DNA of 64,000 nt from Nelumbo lutea (GCA_022828595.1 JAKGHH010000007.1:64964727-65028726); one strand, 5' to 3'. Shown: positions 35,540-47,768, counted from the first letter of the stretch. The notes: generated by a model from the letters alone, not told the origin. Made by a program: numbers and translations.

Positions 35540-36660
35540 CATTCAGAGGTTCTCGGAGTTCAAAGTATGAGGTACCGGTCTTCCACTCAAGTACTCTAGC
35601 CAAAAGGTGTGAGGGCTGACCACCTGATTGGTTCTATAGGGCCCTCCCCTGTTAGGGCCGAGCTTTCCAACGTCGGGCTCGGGCACCATGACCCTTCTTG
35701 AGGATGAGGTCACCTTCTTGGAAGTGGTTCTCTCTAAGCCGAGAATGGTAGTATATGGCAACCCTTTGCTGATAGGCCATAACCCTGACTTGAGCCTACT
35801 CCCATAAGCCTTCCAACAAGTCCAGTTTGTTATTCAGCTCTTCATCATTCTCAGCCTCATTGTACACCTCGGTCCCGTTTGTGAAGTTGAACGGTGTCTC
35901 ACCGGTGGCGGTCTTAGGTGTCGTCCGGTAGGCCCAAAGGATATTGTACAGCTCATCAGCCTAAAGGCCCTTAGCTTTGGGGTATCCGATCGAGGTGTAG
36001 TGCTGCTTTATTCTAAGGCTTGCGCAACAGTCTCTGAACCTTGCATTGTCGAACTGTTTGCCATTGTCAGTGATATCCATGTGGGGGATGCTAAAGCGAC
36101 GGATGGCATTCTTGTAGAAGAAATTTTGGATCATTTTGGTCGTGATGGTTGCCAAGGGCTCAACTTTGATCCATTTGGTGAAGCAGTCCACTACGACGAC
36201 CAAGTACTTCCTGTTCCTAGTGGCTTGAGGGAAGGGGCCGAAGTGATCCATTCCCCACTTAGCAAAGAGCCATGGACTGCTGAGGTCTGAGACGGTCATG
36301 TCTAGCCGATGGGAAGTTTTAGAATCTCTCTAGCATCGGTCACACTTTTATACAAGCTCAATGGCGTCCTTTTATATGGTCGGCCATAAATATTCTTTCC
36401 TTAATGCTTTTTGTGCTAAGGATCTGCCTCCGAGGTGGTTGAGACAGATGCCTTTGTGATCTCTTAGAGTACATACTCGCCCTCCTTTCAGTGAAGGTAT
36501 CGGAGGTAGGGCAATGTGAAAGATCTTCTATACAATTTTCCTTTAAGTAGAGCATAGTGGGTTGCTTGCCGCCAGACTTCTCCTTGCTTCGTTCTTGTCT
36601 AAGGGGAGTTGCTCGTGTTGTAGGTAGGCGAGGATGGGGTTCATCCAACTAGGGTTGTTC
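35540..36660 (-). pseudogene. Gypsy pol, integrase region
   Basis: Minus-strand order: WMNPILAYLQHEQLP (36630), the end of RNase H; an H2C2-like region with stops (36350-36600); the integrase core in the open stretch 35961-36299, with WGMDHFGPFP (first Asp), VVDCFTKWIKVEPLA, DNGKQF (second Asp) and HYTSIGYPKAKGL; and the integrase C-terminal module in 35543-35761, with GKLGPNRGGPYRTNQVV and GRPVPHTLNSENL. These are plant gypsy hallmarks, closest in style to the Tat group. The third catalytic residue (usual NG..E) is lost in the break at 35961. Frameshifts separate the pieces. Confidence 0.87.
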
Positions 36661-36954
36661 ATCAAACAGATGAAACTGACTAAATTGACCCAATTCGACC
36701 CAAGTTGGTCATTTTCTTGTATTTCCAATTGGCTTCGATTCAGAAATTTTCCAACCTAACTAATTTGGGTTAGTTTCAGTTTAGCCATTTGTAAATTAAC
36801 CAAAATCGAACTGAGCTGATCATAAATATAAATTAATATTTTATATTTCAAATATGATTTTTAATACAGGAAATTGAGAAAATTCCTACATTCCTCAATC
36901 TAAAATAGTTTATATTGTAAATTTGAAATTTGAAATTTATTTTTTAATAATTGT

Positions 36955-38680
36955 TAGATAGTGTATGCCCTTAGATCTAATCAGATTGATGTACATTTTG
37001 ACATTTATTGTACATGAATAAAGTACATAATTGATTCATGTTATTTATGGTGTGTTTTTGTGTAATGCCCTTAACCTAGACACTTATGAGACTTGTTTTA
37101 ATTTAGAATCTTCACAGCCGTTGGATAAACCTGGGGAGGTTTATTCTACCAAGGCTGACACTAATGTGCTACCAAGTCGATTGGGGTGGCTTGTCTTATC
37201 TTTCAGGGTGAGACCTGAAGCATATGTAGTGTGGGTTTGTTTAAAACCCTAAACTGGACCTTTTTCTAGTTATGCTCTTGACCTTGGAGACAGATGGACA
37301 ATCAGTGAGATTCTTAAAAGGGGTCAAAACCTGGATATGTTGTGGTAGTCTGAGAATTCACCAGAGTGGGTGATCACAGTGATAGGATCAGCCCCTTTGT
37401 CAGACAAAGTGAATGATCGAGGAATGTACTCTCTATAAAGGAAACCTAAACTGCTAGCAGTTGATTTCAAATTTGTTGAAATTTGTTTTGCAAAATATAT
37501 TTATATGGAGATATACATATATATTATGGTTACACAAAATATTTGCAAAAGATTTTAATTTTTGAAATCCATGTGAGCAGAGAGTGCAAAACCATTGCAA
37601 CCGAGGAATATGCCATTTCTTGTCGGACAGTGTTTGATCATTATGGACTGAGAGGTTAAGTATAAAACCATTTAGGGCTTTTACCTGATAGGCTAATTTC
37701 ACTTAAGTCTATAGTCCTTAAGCCTTGATAAGGTGATTAGACCTAGGGACCATTTTGTATAAATGTTGGGTTTGTTAAGAACCCATATTGATGAACTCAA
37801 GGGTTCACTGTCTTTAGTAGTGAATTCGGCCAGACTTTGTAACAGAGGCAATGCTGAACCCATATGGCTTTTGTGGAGATCAATGTTAGGGTCCCACGCC
37901 ATACAAAGAGAGTCAAGTTAGACAGCAAATTAAAAGGGAAATGAGCCTAATAACTTTAATGGGCCTAAAGCCCATTTTGAAATGGGCTAATGAGATTAAT
38001 TAAAAGAGGGCGAATTTGAGTTTAGATCTGCTTTTGGATCAGCAAGAGGATAAGATATGTCTTATCCACTTAAGAGTTCAGATCCAAATAAAGATTTGGA
38101 TCAAAGAACCCTTTCCTGATAGGATTAGGAAGCTGATCCAGAGAGGTTATAAATAGAGGGAGAAATCCTTCTATTAAACACTTTTTGCAAATCCCAAATC
38201 TTCTCTCTGTTCTTTCCGCCCTACCCAATTCGATCTCCACATTCTTGGACTGATCAAGAAAGGTTCTTGATTATGATTCTTGTTAGAAGTATCAGATATG
38301 AAGTTGTGCTCACATCCCCTGCATGATCCTTGCTGAAGGATTGCAATTTTTGCTAAAGAATTGCTTTGCTGATCCACCTCACCCTAAGCTATGTCATTTT
38401 CAATGGATGTAGGATTTGGTACCCTCTTTGGGCGTGCACCCCTACGTTAGGAGCTACTTGCATGGATTCCGTATTAGGTATAACCCTCCCTTATTCTTAG
38501 TTTCAGATTTGGTTCGGCTTGTTTCAAAAATGAACCTTGAAAAATGCAGTTTTTCTAAATCAAGGAAATAGGATTCGCGGAAGGGAGAAAGAAAAATTTT
38601 GAATTTTCGCCTAGCCACCCTTTATGGTTCGGCCATCCATATGATGAATCTCCCTTCCCTTATCATTGTATTTTTTTCTA
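36955..38680 (+). mobile_element. Insert unique to block B, probable solo LTR, 1.7 kb
   Basis: Block C runs from TTTATTTTTTAATAAT straight to ATCATTGTAAT (about 45990-46010). In block B about 1.7 kb intervene. It starts TGTTAGATAGTGTATGCCC and has a TTATAAATAGAGGG box (38146-38159) followed by a pyrimidine-rich leader, as expected of an LTR with U3, R and U5. No gag or pol is present and no clean 5-bp duplication is visible. Short open frames within look like chance. Confidence 0.6.
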
Positions 38681-39117
38681 AATTTAAAATTTGTAAGTTT
38701 GAAACCAACCAAACTGAAAATTGTCCCAAACCGATACCAATGTTTTCAACCTGCCATTCACCCAACTAGTTGAAACCTTTCAAACCGTCACTCGAATTTC
38801 GATCAAAAACTATTGACTTGGTGAAAAACACCCAACTCGGAGGGTTCAATCGTTGACTCGTTCGACTTGGTCACTTGGTTGTAGGTTGTAGAGTTAATGC
38901 TTGCACAAACTTTCCGAGGCCATAACTTTGCACTCTGATGTCTGATTGAGGGTGATTTTTTTGGGTAACTTATCAAGATCTATGCATCCCAAGGTTCCAT
39001 GGGTGCCTTGCCTCGCTGTGAAAAAGAAACCCTTTTTTGGCTCAAATTGCATTTTTTAAACATTTTTTTGTAAAAAAATAAAACTGAATTAAAAATAAAT
39101 AAAGTGGATAATAACGC

Positions 39118-39146
39118 ATATATTATATGTAATTACAAACACACAA

Positions 39147-39178
<32 letters not shown>

Positions 39179-39205
39179 TAATATATATGTATGTATGTAT
39201 GTGTG
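39118..39205. repeat. CA/GTAT microsatellite
   Basis: A (CA)n run at 39152-39178 followed by ATATATGTATGTATGTATG. The equivalent of block C is at 46488-46510. Confidence 0.9.
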
Positions 39206-40052
39206 TATGTATATAAATATAATAGAGTGTTGACGTGGAACGGTTTGATTCGTTTGACGTTGATGGTTGAAGTGGTGACACAACCTAGATGCAAAAGCGG
39301 GTTGGTCTCTGAGTTGGTTTTTAAAACATTGACTAATACAACTCAAGTTGGTTTCGTGCTTTTTCATTCGTGTCGGACCGATATGGATCGGTATCAAACT
39401 GTTTTGGGTATGTATCAGGCCGATACAACCCGAAACGGGCCAATACACATTATGTATAAGCCGATTTTAATTTCCCTATCATTTTTAAATTTTATTCATC
39501 TCTTTTCTCTCTCTCATTAATATCAATTTTAATTAAGCCTTTAAGTTTGAGACGTCACTAAATGCTAATATTATTTAATTAATTGCTCATTTGACTTACC
39601 TTAATTTAATGTCATTAAATGTTATAAGTCTAATAAATTGTTAAAAATCAGAAGCTGAAGGTAACAAGTTTCAAACACAAGTCATTTACTTACAACAATA
39701 ATTAATTAACCATTATGTCAACCTTAATTGCTTATTAAAATGACATATTTTTTTTATACTTAATCTTTCTTGCCTTGGTAGATGTTTCCCAACAAATGCT
39801 AAAATTTGATTATGAATATTTATATAATAATAAGAATGAATACAAATTATATTTATTTATTAAAAAATTAAGGTATATATTAACTTGTATATATAATAAA
39901 TATTATCTAAATCTATATATAATAAATATTAACTAAAAAAATGACTTTAAAAAAATATTAACTAATAAATATATTAGTTATCCATCCACCCACTTATATG
40001 AAAATTTCATGTGCAAGTGGGCATGCATGTTAGTTGAATGAAGTTTGTGGAA

Positions 40053-40064
40053 AGTCCCACATCG
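40053..40064 (+). promoter_or_regulatory. USE box of 7SL gene C
   Basis: AGTCCCACATCG, identical to the other copies, with TTATCTATTC downstream. Confidence 0.85.
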
Positions 40065-40116
40065 ATCAAATACATTAAACTGGGAGTTAGTTATCTATTC
40101 TTTTGCAAGTATAGGT

Positions 40117-40430
40117 GTTTGCTGAGCTTGGTAGCGTGAGCTTGTAACCCAAGCGGGAGCATCAAAATGGTTGGACGTTGGCCCGGTTTCTGACAGGTGG
40201 GATCTGACAGAGTAATTTGCCGGCACGCCCGTTCCAAGTAGGGAGTTGAGCAATGGGGCTTGAGCGAAGGCTGAGGCTTCTTGGTTCTTAGAGCGGAGGC
40301 CACCGCGTCAGGCTGGCTTCACAGAGCAGCGACAATCTTCCCGCTCCCGTCGGTGGAAGGATAACGAGTCGGTACTTCCGCTGATCCACTCATCGCCCTA
40401 GGAATTGATCCCAATCGGCACGACCACTTT
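40117..40430 (+). ncRNA. 7SL: 7SL (SRP) RNA gene, copy C
   Basis: Domain order as in copies A and B, with GGCTTCACAGAGCAGCGA at 40315-40332 and T6 at 40428-40433. It has several single-base insertions relative to the others: GTTTGCTGAG at the start, CCCGGTTTCTGACAG, ATCTTCCCGCTC next to helix 8, TACTTCCGCTG and CGGCACGACC. Several fall in base-paired parts of the molecule, so this copy is the most likely pseudogene, although USE and T-run are intact. Confidence 0.87.
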
Positions 40431-41349
40431 TTTGCCCTGATTTACCATCATCTCTACCACTCCGTCCAGCTTCCTCTCTGATGTCAGTTACTCAACTTTC
40501 GGCTTGTAGATTTAGATTAAGTTGTCCTTAGCTTGTTTCATTCCTTTCCCTCGTTCAAATTCAATCTGTTTTTTGCATTAACCTTTCGTACTGTATTCTC
40601 AAACCGCAGAAAACTCCATTGACAGCATCCTCCTCTGGGAAAATTGGAATAATCCCTTCGTTAGGATTGAGACTGCTGTTTCCATCTAACGTTAAAGTGT
40701 GAAGATTTTGAACAGGATTAGTAATCAGTAAGGTTTCGTGAATCATCTGAGACTGAACCAAGCAAGGTTTGTGCATCACCATCTCTGGCTCTTGTTATCT
40801 CTATACTTAGAATTTATGATCACTGTCAAAACTTGTTTGTCAAAGTTCCAATTGATTCATATTAAATCCCATCTTGTTGAGAGTTGATACTGCAACCACT
40901 TGAAATTCTTCAAAATATATGCAAAGTACCCTGATTGAACAATAGCCTTTTATATGTTAGGCAGTTGGTTTGCTGCAGAATTATTTGGTTTAATTAGTCA
41001 TTGTGGTGGCAATGATATGATCCGGTGATTTGTTTCAATGTTGTATCTGTTTCCTACAAACTATTAACAATTGCTCTTGTTTTCCTTTCTCTTTTTATTT
41101 TTTTTCCTTAATTTGCCAATGGTATTTATTTCTTTTTATTTTGAAGATTTTGGCTATTCAGGGGTCCAAGACTTTGTCAATCTGGTTCTACTTCTATCCT
41201 TGATAAGAAAAATAATATCTGATCCGTTACACCCGTAACCCTAAACGAAAGACTAGTTCATTAAAATGTAAATAGCAAGTAAATTTGGGGATATTTTACT
41301 AATTTATCTTCAGGTTTGGGGGAAGTTTAGGGAATTATATACAAATCCC

Positions 41350-41769
41350 TAGGGGTGAGCATAATTCGGTTAAAACCGAAAAGCTGAATCAAAAAACTTC
41401 AGTTTGGTTTTTTCATGTTTTGATTAATTTGGTTTTTGAATAATTCGAATTTTGATTTTTGGATTTTTAGAATTAGATATTTGGTTTAACCGAATAAACC
41501 AAACTTTGTTATATAATATGTAACATCTACTGTATAATATATCGTATTATTTATAATATAATAAAATTTTCTTTCATAATATATATGTTATAATATAATA
41601 TATATAATACAGTATATACATTATTAAAATTTGGTTTTAACCGATATAACCAAAAACCAAACAGAATATTTTGGTTTCGGTTTTTTATAATTTGGTTTTG
41701 GTTCAGGTTTTTATTTTTTTACTTCAGTTTTTAACATTTTCGGTTTATTCGGTTCGAATGCTCACCCTA
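41350..41769. mobile_element. Non-autonomous hAT element, 420 bp (block C)
   Basis: Paralogue of 31028-31467 at the same site. The ends are TAGGGGTGAGCATAATTCGG and GAATGCTCACCCTA; the flanks are CAAATCCC (41342-41349) and CAAACCCC (41770-41777). Confidence 0.9.
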
Positions 41770-43187
41770 CAAACCCCATCCCCTATTTAGGGCAAAAATA
41801 TTTTCCTTGTCCCCACCCGCGGGGAGGGGAGGGGTGGGGCAGGGCCCTAGTTTTATGTGGAAAAATGTCATTCCAAGAATTATAATAAATAAAAAATATA
41901 AAGATAATAGATCAATGAGTGACATACTTAATCACTTAATAACTGGTAAAGGATTAATTTATTATCTAAATAAACATATCTGATTAGTTTTAAGTTAATA
42001 AGTTTTTAAATACTATACACAAAAATTAATACATAAATTTAATTAACTGGGTCTAAGTACATTTTAATCTAACTATAATTTGGTAATAATTAAAATTAAA
42101 CTAATATGTTAGATTAAATTAACATAATTTTTGTATTAACCTACTTAATTAATGAAAGTTAATTAAATTTGATTTTTGAAGCCCATGATATTTAATTAAA
42201 TAATAAAAATAATAATATTTTATTAATAAACATGGTCTTGATTAATATATTATGTATGGTTAATTTATCTTACCCTTTAGCGTTAATTAATTGTGTTGTT
42301 GCTAAGGACGGGGCCAGGGGCAACAAGGTAATTTCGCTTCTTTCACACGAGGCCGATGTGTCCTACTTGAAAACAAGAGAGTGCACATCAGAGGCCTCGG
42401 GTGTTATCCTACGGGCAGAGACCCTGACTATCAAGTTAGTTAAACGTATGAGGGGGTCAGACCAGGATTGAGATGAGGGCTCAGACGAGGTCACTTGATA
42501 GCAAGAGAACTAGAGAGCAGTAATGAGCAAGATGGATTTACCTTAAGATGGGCACCCCCTTTTATACTTGACCATGCAATGGAGTAGTTAAGGGTTGTTA
42601 GGGATGGACGACTAGGATCTCGTCCGTCCGATGCCATGTGGAGCAATCCTGGGCCTTGCCATATGCAGCTACATCACTTGCCCCCACTCTCGAGGCAGTG
42701 GTTGTCGAGGTCGACCGGTGCGATGAGCTGAGACTCGGCTTCATTTGAAGAGAGTATTGTAGTCACTTATAGAGGTGTAGGATGGCGCGTCTAGCAGGGA
42801 ATATGGCTTCGGTTGGAGAGGGCGTCTCGATGAGTGCTTCCCTAGGTAACCCTGTGGCGACTGTTTCCTTGTAAACTTTCCTCCTTGGAGAATCGTGTTG
42901 AGCTGAGGGGTGAGACTATGCATGGCATGGGTGTGAGGTGCTCACTTTCGTCCATTGTGCTTTGTACGAACGTCGACATTGATCGACTGTGGCTGTGCAC
43001 AAGATGAGTGGTGGGTCACCTGGTTCAGACCATTCCTGGCCCAGAGTTGATCGGTAGGTTGGCTAATTTGCTTGGTGTCGTTTCATATTCTCGAGGTTGA
43101 CACCACGTGGCATGCGTCGGTTCAGGCTGTTAGGTCGGCTGCGCCGCGGCCGTAGGATCTAAGCAATATGAGCTGTACATCTCTGCT

Positions 43188-43196
43188 TTAAATAGG
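43188..43196 (+). promoter_or_regulatory. TATA-like box of the antisense gene, block C
   Basis: TTTAAATAG in CTGCTTTAAATAGGGTTGC lies about 140 bp before the start codon position. Block B lacks about 70 bp here (near 32760), including this box. Confidence 0.5.
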
Positions 43197-43333
43197 GTTG
43201 CTGGTTGAGGCAACTTCCTACCATTTTCTCAATTTCTCTTAAGTCTTTGTAGACCTTGACCACCAACTAGCTTAACCCTTTAGCCTTCTTCCTCAAACTC
43301 AACTTTTTTAGGTAAAGAATTTCTTCTGGAACC

Positions 43334-44850
43334 ATGTGTACTCAAACACCGGTCTCGAGTGCTATGAACTTCTTCACCTCTCAGACACCAGAATGCCCCA
43401 TTCCCATTCCACCTCCTCCAACAGTGAGGATACCACTAGTGAATTCGAGAACTCCCCTTGGGTACTTGAAGTCCGGGTACTAAGGGAGAGGACTGCCCTT
43501 GGTGGTGTCGAGTGTAGCTGGCGGGGCAAGGAATCTCCTGATGAAAGTACTGGCTCTACTTCTTCGTGTCTTGTCTGAAGGGTTGGCCTTTTAGGTTTGA
43601 CTAGGGGAAACTGGATCCCGTGGGTGAGAGGATATGGCCATATAATAACGATGAAGAGGCCAACATGATGATCCGAATTCGGCTGATAGGGACGATTTGC
43701 ACTGTGCCCTTGGTAGCGGAGGACACCTTGGTGTGGATGGTCTCAGCCCCGCCCGCCTCGGTATGGATACTCTTGTCGTTGACTACCAATGTCTGCTTAC
43801 TTTTGTCTTTGTACTTACATGTTATGTTGTGTGTTGCAGAGATGGACGACGACATCAAGGATCGAATAATGAAGATGATAAGTCCAATAAGAGGGGCACG
43901 GGCGAGGCCCCGTTGAAGAGGCTTGCCCCAAAGGAGACAATTGCCTTGAAGGAACCGCCTCGGGTGAAGGCACCAACCGAGGCTGAGAGGAGAAAGGCAC
44001 CGACCGAAGCCAAGGGGAGAAGGGCACCCACACCTAAGAGACCCGCCGAGGCCCCCAACCTCCAAGGTGGAAGAGACTGGCAGTGAGGGATCGCCAGCTC
44101 GAGGGTGCCGCTGGGGGCTCTCGACAATTTGTGCCCCACTCTTTTGACATGTCGCTAGTGGTGAGAAGAATCTTCCGCCCTAGTCGGAATGTCCGAGAGG
44201 GTGGTACTTTGAGCACCATGGGGTTCAGTTGAGCCCTGGTGACCGGGATGCTACCACTAGGGGACAGGCAATCCTAGACTCAGGTGAACATCCAGGGTGT
44301 TCGGGACACCCTTTTGGATCGACTAGCCAAGGTGAGGCTTCTATTCGTTATACTTAGTCAATTTTTTCTCTTTTGCTTTGCTTCATTTTGACGACCACTT
44401 ATTCCTTGCAGACGTCTTCCACCGCCGTTGGTCTATGCGGCAAGGTGGAGGTTCACCTTCAGCAGTTGAGGACCTCCCCGAAGGAGGCTGAACAAGTTGA
44501 ATCGCCAGCTGACTGTGTCCCAGAGTGGCCGAGAGGCGTCCATTGCAACGATGCGTAAGGAGCGTGACCGTAGGAAGGAGATGGAAGCCAAGGTCTCAGC
44601 CATGAGGGAGAAGATGAGGGCTCTCTGGACCTCTCTGAACGAGGTCGAGGAGCAACTGAAGAAGACCAGGGAGAAGCTCTAGGCGACCGAGCAGAAACAT
44701 CAAGAGGTCTCGACTAAGGCTGTTGAAGAATTCAAGACCACCAATGCCTATAAAGATGAGATGACCAAGTTCGGTGCCGTTTCCTACTTGGAGGGCATCG
44801 AAGACACGAAGGCTGAAGCAGCCGACGAGCGTGTGGATGTTGAGGCCTGA
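43334..44850 (+). pseudogene. Antisense extra gene of the gypsy element, block C
   Basis: Homologue of 32895-34550. The ATG at 43334 is followed by one extra base relative to block B, so the start is out of frame with the conserved SNSEDTTSEFENSPW segment. A clean acceptor TGTTGCAG at 43833-43840 precedes ATGGACGACGACATCAAGG. A second intron follows TAGCCAAG at about 44331 and ends TCCTTGCAG at 44411. The coiled coil (NEVEEQLKKTREKL) is at 44497-44682. About 80 codons near 44820 present in block B are deleted. Not functional. Confidence 0.6.
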
Positions 44851-45054
44851 AGATGTTCTGCCGGGGCTGGGGTCTTCTCCAAGCAACTTCTTTTTGTCCA
44901 TTCTCCTCATACAACTCTAGATTCTCCTTCCACTTTTTTTCTTTGTTTATTGTTTGTTGTAAGGGGCTCGGCTTCCCCGAACCAAGGCCAACCTTTTGTA
45001 AAACTCGTATTGTGCAATGAAATGAAAGCATAACGAAATTGTCTGGTGACAATT

Positions 45055-45583
45055 TTGATCACCCGGGCCATCAGCTAGTTAGCTCAAAGCCCATGTGGCA
45101 TATTTGGGAGGCCGACCATCTGGTTCCTGGTACTTCTGCTAACCCTGAAACTTAAATTTTTGATTTCGTTTGTAGATTGTTTTACTGCAGAATTATTTGG
45201 TTTAATTAGACATTGTGGTGGCAATGATATGATCCGGTTATCTATTTCAATGTAGTATCTGTTTCCTATAAACTATTAACAACTGTTCTTGTTTTTCTTT
45301 CTCTTTTTATTTTTTTTCCTTAATCTGCCAATGGTATTTATTCTTTTCATTTTGAAGATTTTGGCTATTCAAGGGTCCAAGACTTCATTAATCAGGTTCT
45401 ACTTCTATCCATGATAAGGAAAGTAATATTTGATCCATTACATTAGGAACTCTAAAGGAAAGACTAGTTCATTAAAATGTAAATAGCAAGTAAATTTGGG
45501 GATATTTTACTAATTTACCTTCTGGTTTGGGGCGAGCTTGGGGAATTATATGCAAACCCCTAGGGGTGAGCATAATTCGGTGA
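45055..45583. repeat. Extra copy of 7SL downstream flank
   Basis: Matches 30575-31050 and 26790-27040 (GGTTCCTGGTACTTCTGCTA, GTGGTGGCAATGATATGATC, then the left end of the hAT MITE, TAGGGGTGAGCATAATTCGG at 45560-45579). It stops abruptly inside that MITE and is joined to gypsy sequence GAAAGATCTTCTTAC. Confidence 0.8.
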
Positions 45584-45715
45584 AAGATCTTCTTACTATT
45601 TTCCTTCAAACAGAGCATAGTGGGTTGCCTGCCGTCAGACTCTCCTTGCTTCGTTCTTGTCTGAGGGGAGTTGCTCGTGTTGTAGGTAGGCGAGGATGGG
45701 GTCCATCCAACTAGG
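45580..45715 (-). pseudogene. Gypsy pol fragment, block C
   Basis: Minus strand gives SPSWMDPILAYLQHEQLPSDKNEARR, split here by position: WMDPILAYLQ near 45700 and DKNEARR near 45655. It matches 36519-36660 of block B. Confidence 0.75.
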
Positions 45716-47705
45716 GCTGTTCATCAAACCGATGAAACTGACCAAATTGACCCAACTCAACCCAAGTTGGTTACTTTCTAGTATTTCTAGTTGGCTTTGA
45801 TTCAACAATTTTCCCACCTAACTAATTTGGGTTAGTTTTAGTTTGGCCATTTGTAAACTGACCAAAATCGAACTGACTTGATCATAAATATAAATTAATA
45901 TTTTCTATTTCAAATATGATTTTTTAACACAAGAAAGTGAGAAAATTCCTACATTTCTTAGTTTAAAATATTAAAATTTAAAATTTATTTTTTAATAATA
46001 TCATTGTAATTTTTTTAAAATTTAAAATTTGTAAGTTTAAATATTTTGAACGAACCAACCAAACTGAAAACTGACCCAAACCGATACCAATGTTTTCAAC
46101 CCACCATTGACCCAACTAGTTGAACCGTTTGAACCGTCACCCGACTTTCGATAAAAAACTGTTGACTTGGTAAAAAACCCAACTCAAAGGGTTCATTCGT
46201 TGACTCGTTCGACTTGGTCACTTGGTTGTAGGTTGCAAAGTTAATGCTTGCCCAAACTTTTTGAGACTATAACTTTGCACTCTGATTTCTGATCGGGGTG
46301 ATTTTTTTTTTTTGGTAATTTTTCAACATCTATTTACCCCAAGGTTCTATCGGTGCCTTGCCTCGCTATTTTGGTGAGAAAACCCTTTTTTGGCTCAAAT
46401 TGAGTTTTTAACATTTTTTTGTAAAAAAATTAAAACTGAATTAAAAAATAAATAAAGTAGAGAATAAAACATATATTATATGTACTTACACACACACACA
46501 CACATATATAATTAGATGGTTTCGTGTTTTTTCATTCGTGTCGGACCGATACGGATCTATATCGGCCTCGTATCGGACCGTTTTGGGTATGTATCGGCCG
46601 ATACAACCCGAAATGGGCCGATACACATTATGTATCAGCCGATTTTAATTTCCCTCTCCTTTTTAATTTTAATTCATCTATTTTCTCTCTCTCTCTCTCT
46701 CATTAATATCGATTTTAATTAAGCCTTTAAGTTTGAGACGCCACTAAATGCTAATATTATTTAATTAAATGCTCATTTGAGTTACCTTTAATTAGGTCAT
46801 TTAACATGTCATTAAATGTTATTTAAGTCTAATAACTTGTTAAAAATCACAAGTTGAAGGCAACAAGTTCCGAACACAAGTCATTTGTTTACAACGATAA
46901 TTAATTAACCATTATGCGACCAACCTTAATTGCTTATTAAAACAACATGTTTTTTTTTTTTTTATACTTAAAGTAATCTTTCTTGCCTGGGTGGATGTTT
47001 CCCAACAAATGCTAAAATTTGATTATTAATATTTATATAATAATAAGATAAATACAAATTATATTTATTTATTAAAAATTAAGGTGTATATTAACTTGTA
47101 TATATAATAAATATTATCTAAATCTATATACAATAAATATTAACTAAAAAATGACTTTAAAAAATATTAACTATATATTAGTATATATACACATACATTT
47201 AGTTCTTCTATTATTTTACAACAGTTACTAATTATATCCCGGTACTTTATATAAATCATTAAAGAATGGTTTTTATGTTTAAATAAATTAGTTATAATCA
47301 TATAAAATTCATTTTTATTGTTGTTCATATTTTTTAAGGATTTTCTAGTGTATTCATGCATATCTTGATTTTTTGTCTATATCTGTGTTTCCAAAGCGTA
47401 TCTCAATATATCTCTTAAAATTATATTTTCCAATACACCTTACGTTTACAATATTTTGAACCTTGATCTATACCTCTAATTTCAAGTATCTATTTCTAGA
47501 AACCATGCGGACCCTAAAATTATTGTTGTATGAAATTTTCACGTGAATTTTATAGCCCATAGTACAGGGGGAATGTATCCAGACTGTGAATTGATGTCAA
47601 ATTCACGGGAAAGATGTGATTTATAGGGGAAAGTGCTAGAAGGGGGGCCGGAATTCAGAATTCTGCATCGGATGTAATTGTATTCTCCTAATCAAGTTTG
47701 TAGAA

Positions 47706-47717
47706 AGTCCCACATCG
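47706..47717 (+). promoter_or_regulatory. USE box of 7SL gene D
   Basis: AGTCCCACATCG, with TTATCTATTC about 28 bp downstream. Confidence 0.85.
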
Positions 47718-47768
47718 AACAAATATATTAAACTGGAGTTAGTTATCTATTCTTTTACAAGTAGATAC

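Larger units (their letters stand above)
32040..36660 (-). mobile_element. Gypsy (Tat/Retand-like) retrotransposon, 3' portion
   Basis: The minus strand carries the end of pol (36660 down to 35540), then a long region holding an opposite-strand gene (32895-34550), then what looks like part of the 3' LTR near 32040-32400, where the minus strand has a TATAAAAGGGGG box (about 32305-32325). Pol upstream of integrase, gag and the 5' LTR are missing. Extra genes in antisense orientation between pol and the 3' LTR are known from Tat-lineage gypsy elements. The LTR limits are not set. Confidence 0.7.
29433..39985. repeat. Duplication block B (7SL B and downstream)
   Basis: About 10.5 kb that align with block C (39995-47190). 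Shared order: 7SL gene, downstream flank, hAT MITE, AT-rich stretch, gypsy 3' portion with antisense gene, then an AT-rich tail with a CA microsatellite and GTATCGG motifs. The 7SL starts are 10564 bp apart. Only block B has pol (35540-36660) and the insert at 36955-38680. Confidence 0.85.
42290..45055 (-). mobile_element. Gypsy (Tat/Retand-like) 3' portion, block C
   Basis: Paralogue of 32040-34740. It keeps the LTR-like part with the minus-strand TATAAAAGGGGG (about 42556-42570) and the antisense gene, but integrase is gone; homology ends near 45045. Confidence 0.7.
39995..47190. repeat. Duplication block C (7SL C and downstream)
   Basis: Aligns with block B from TATATGAAAATTTCAT onward. 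It contains 7SL C, the hAT MITE 41350-41769, the gypsy antisense gene 43334-44850 and the AT-rich tail. It lacks most of pol and instead has a second copy of 7SL-flank sequence at 45055-45583. Confidence 0.85.

Noticed and set aside
39089..39448. 119-residue minus-strand frame
   Set aside because: It spans a CA microsatellite and a GTATCGG-rich repeat; it is not conserved in block C.
36600..46140. Possible hAT element starting GGGCTGTTCATCAAAC in both blocks (about 36650 and 45715)
   Set aside because: CCAACTA flanks are suggestive, but no inverted right end could be matched, so no element was called.
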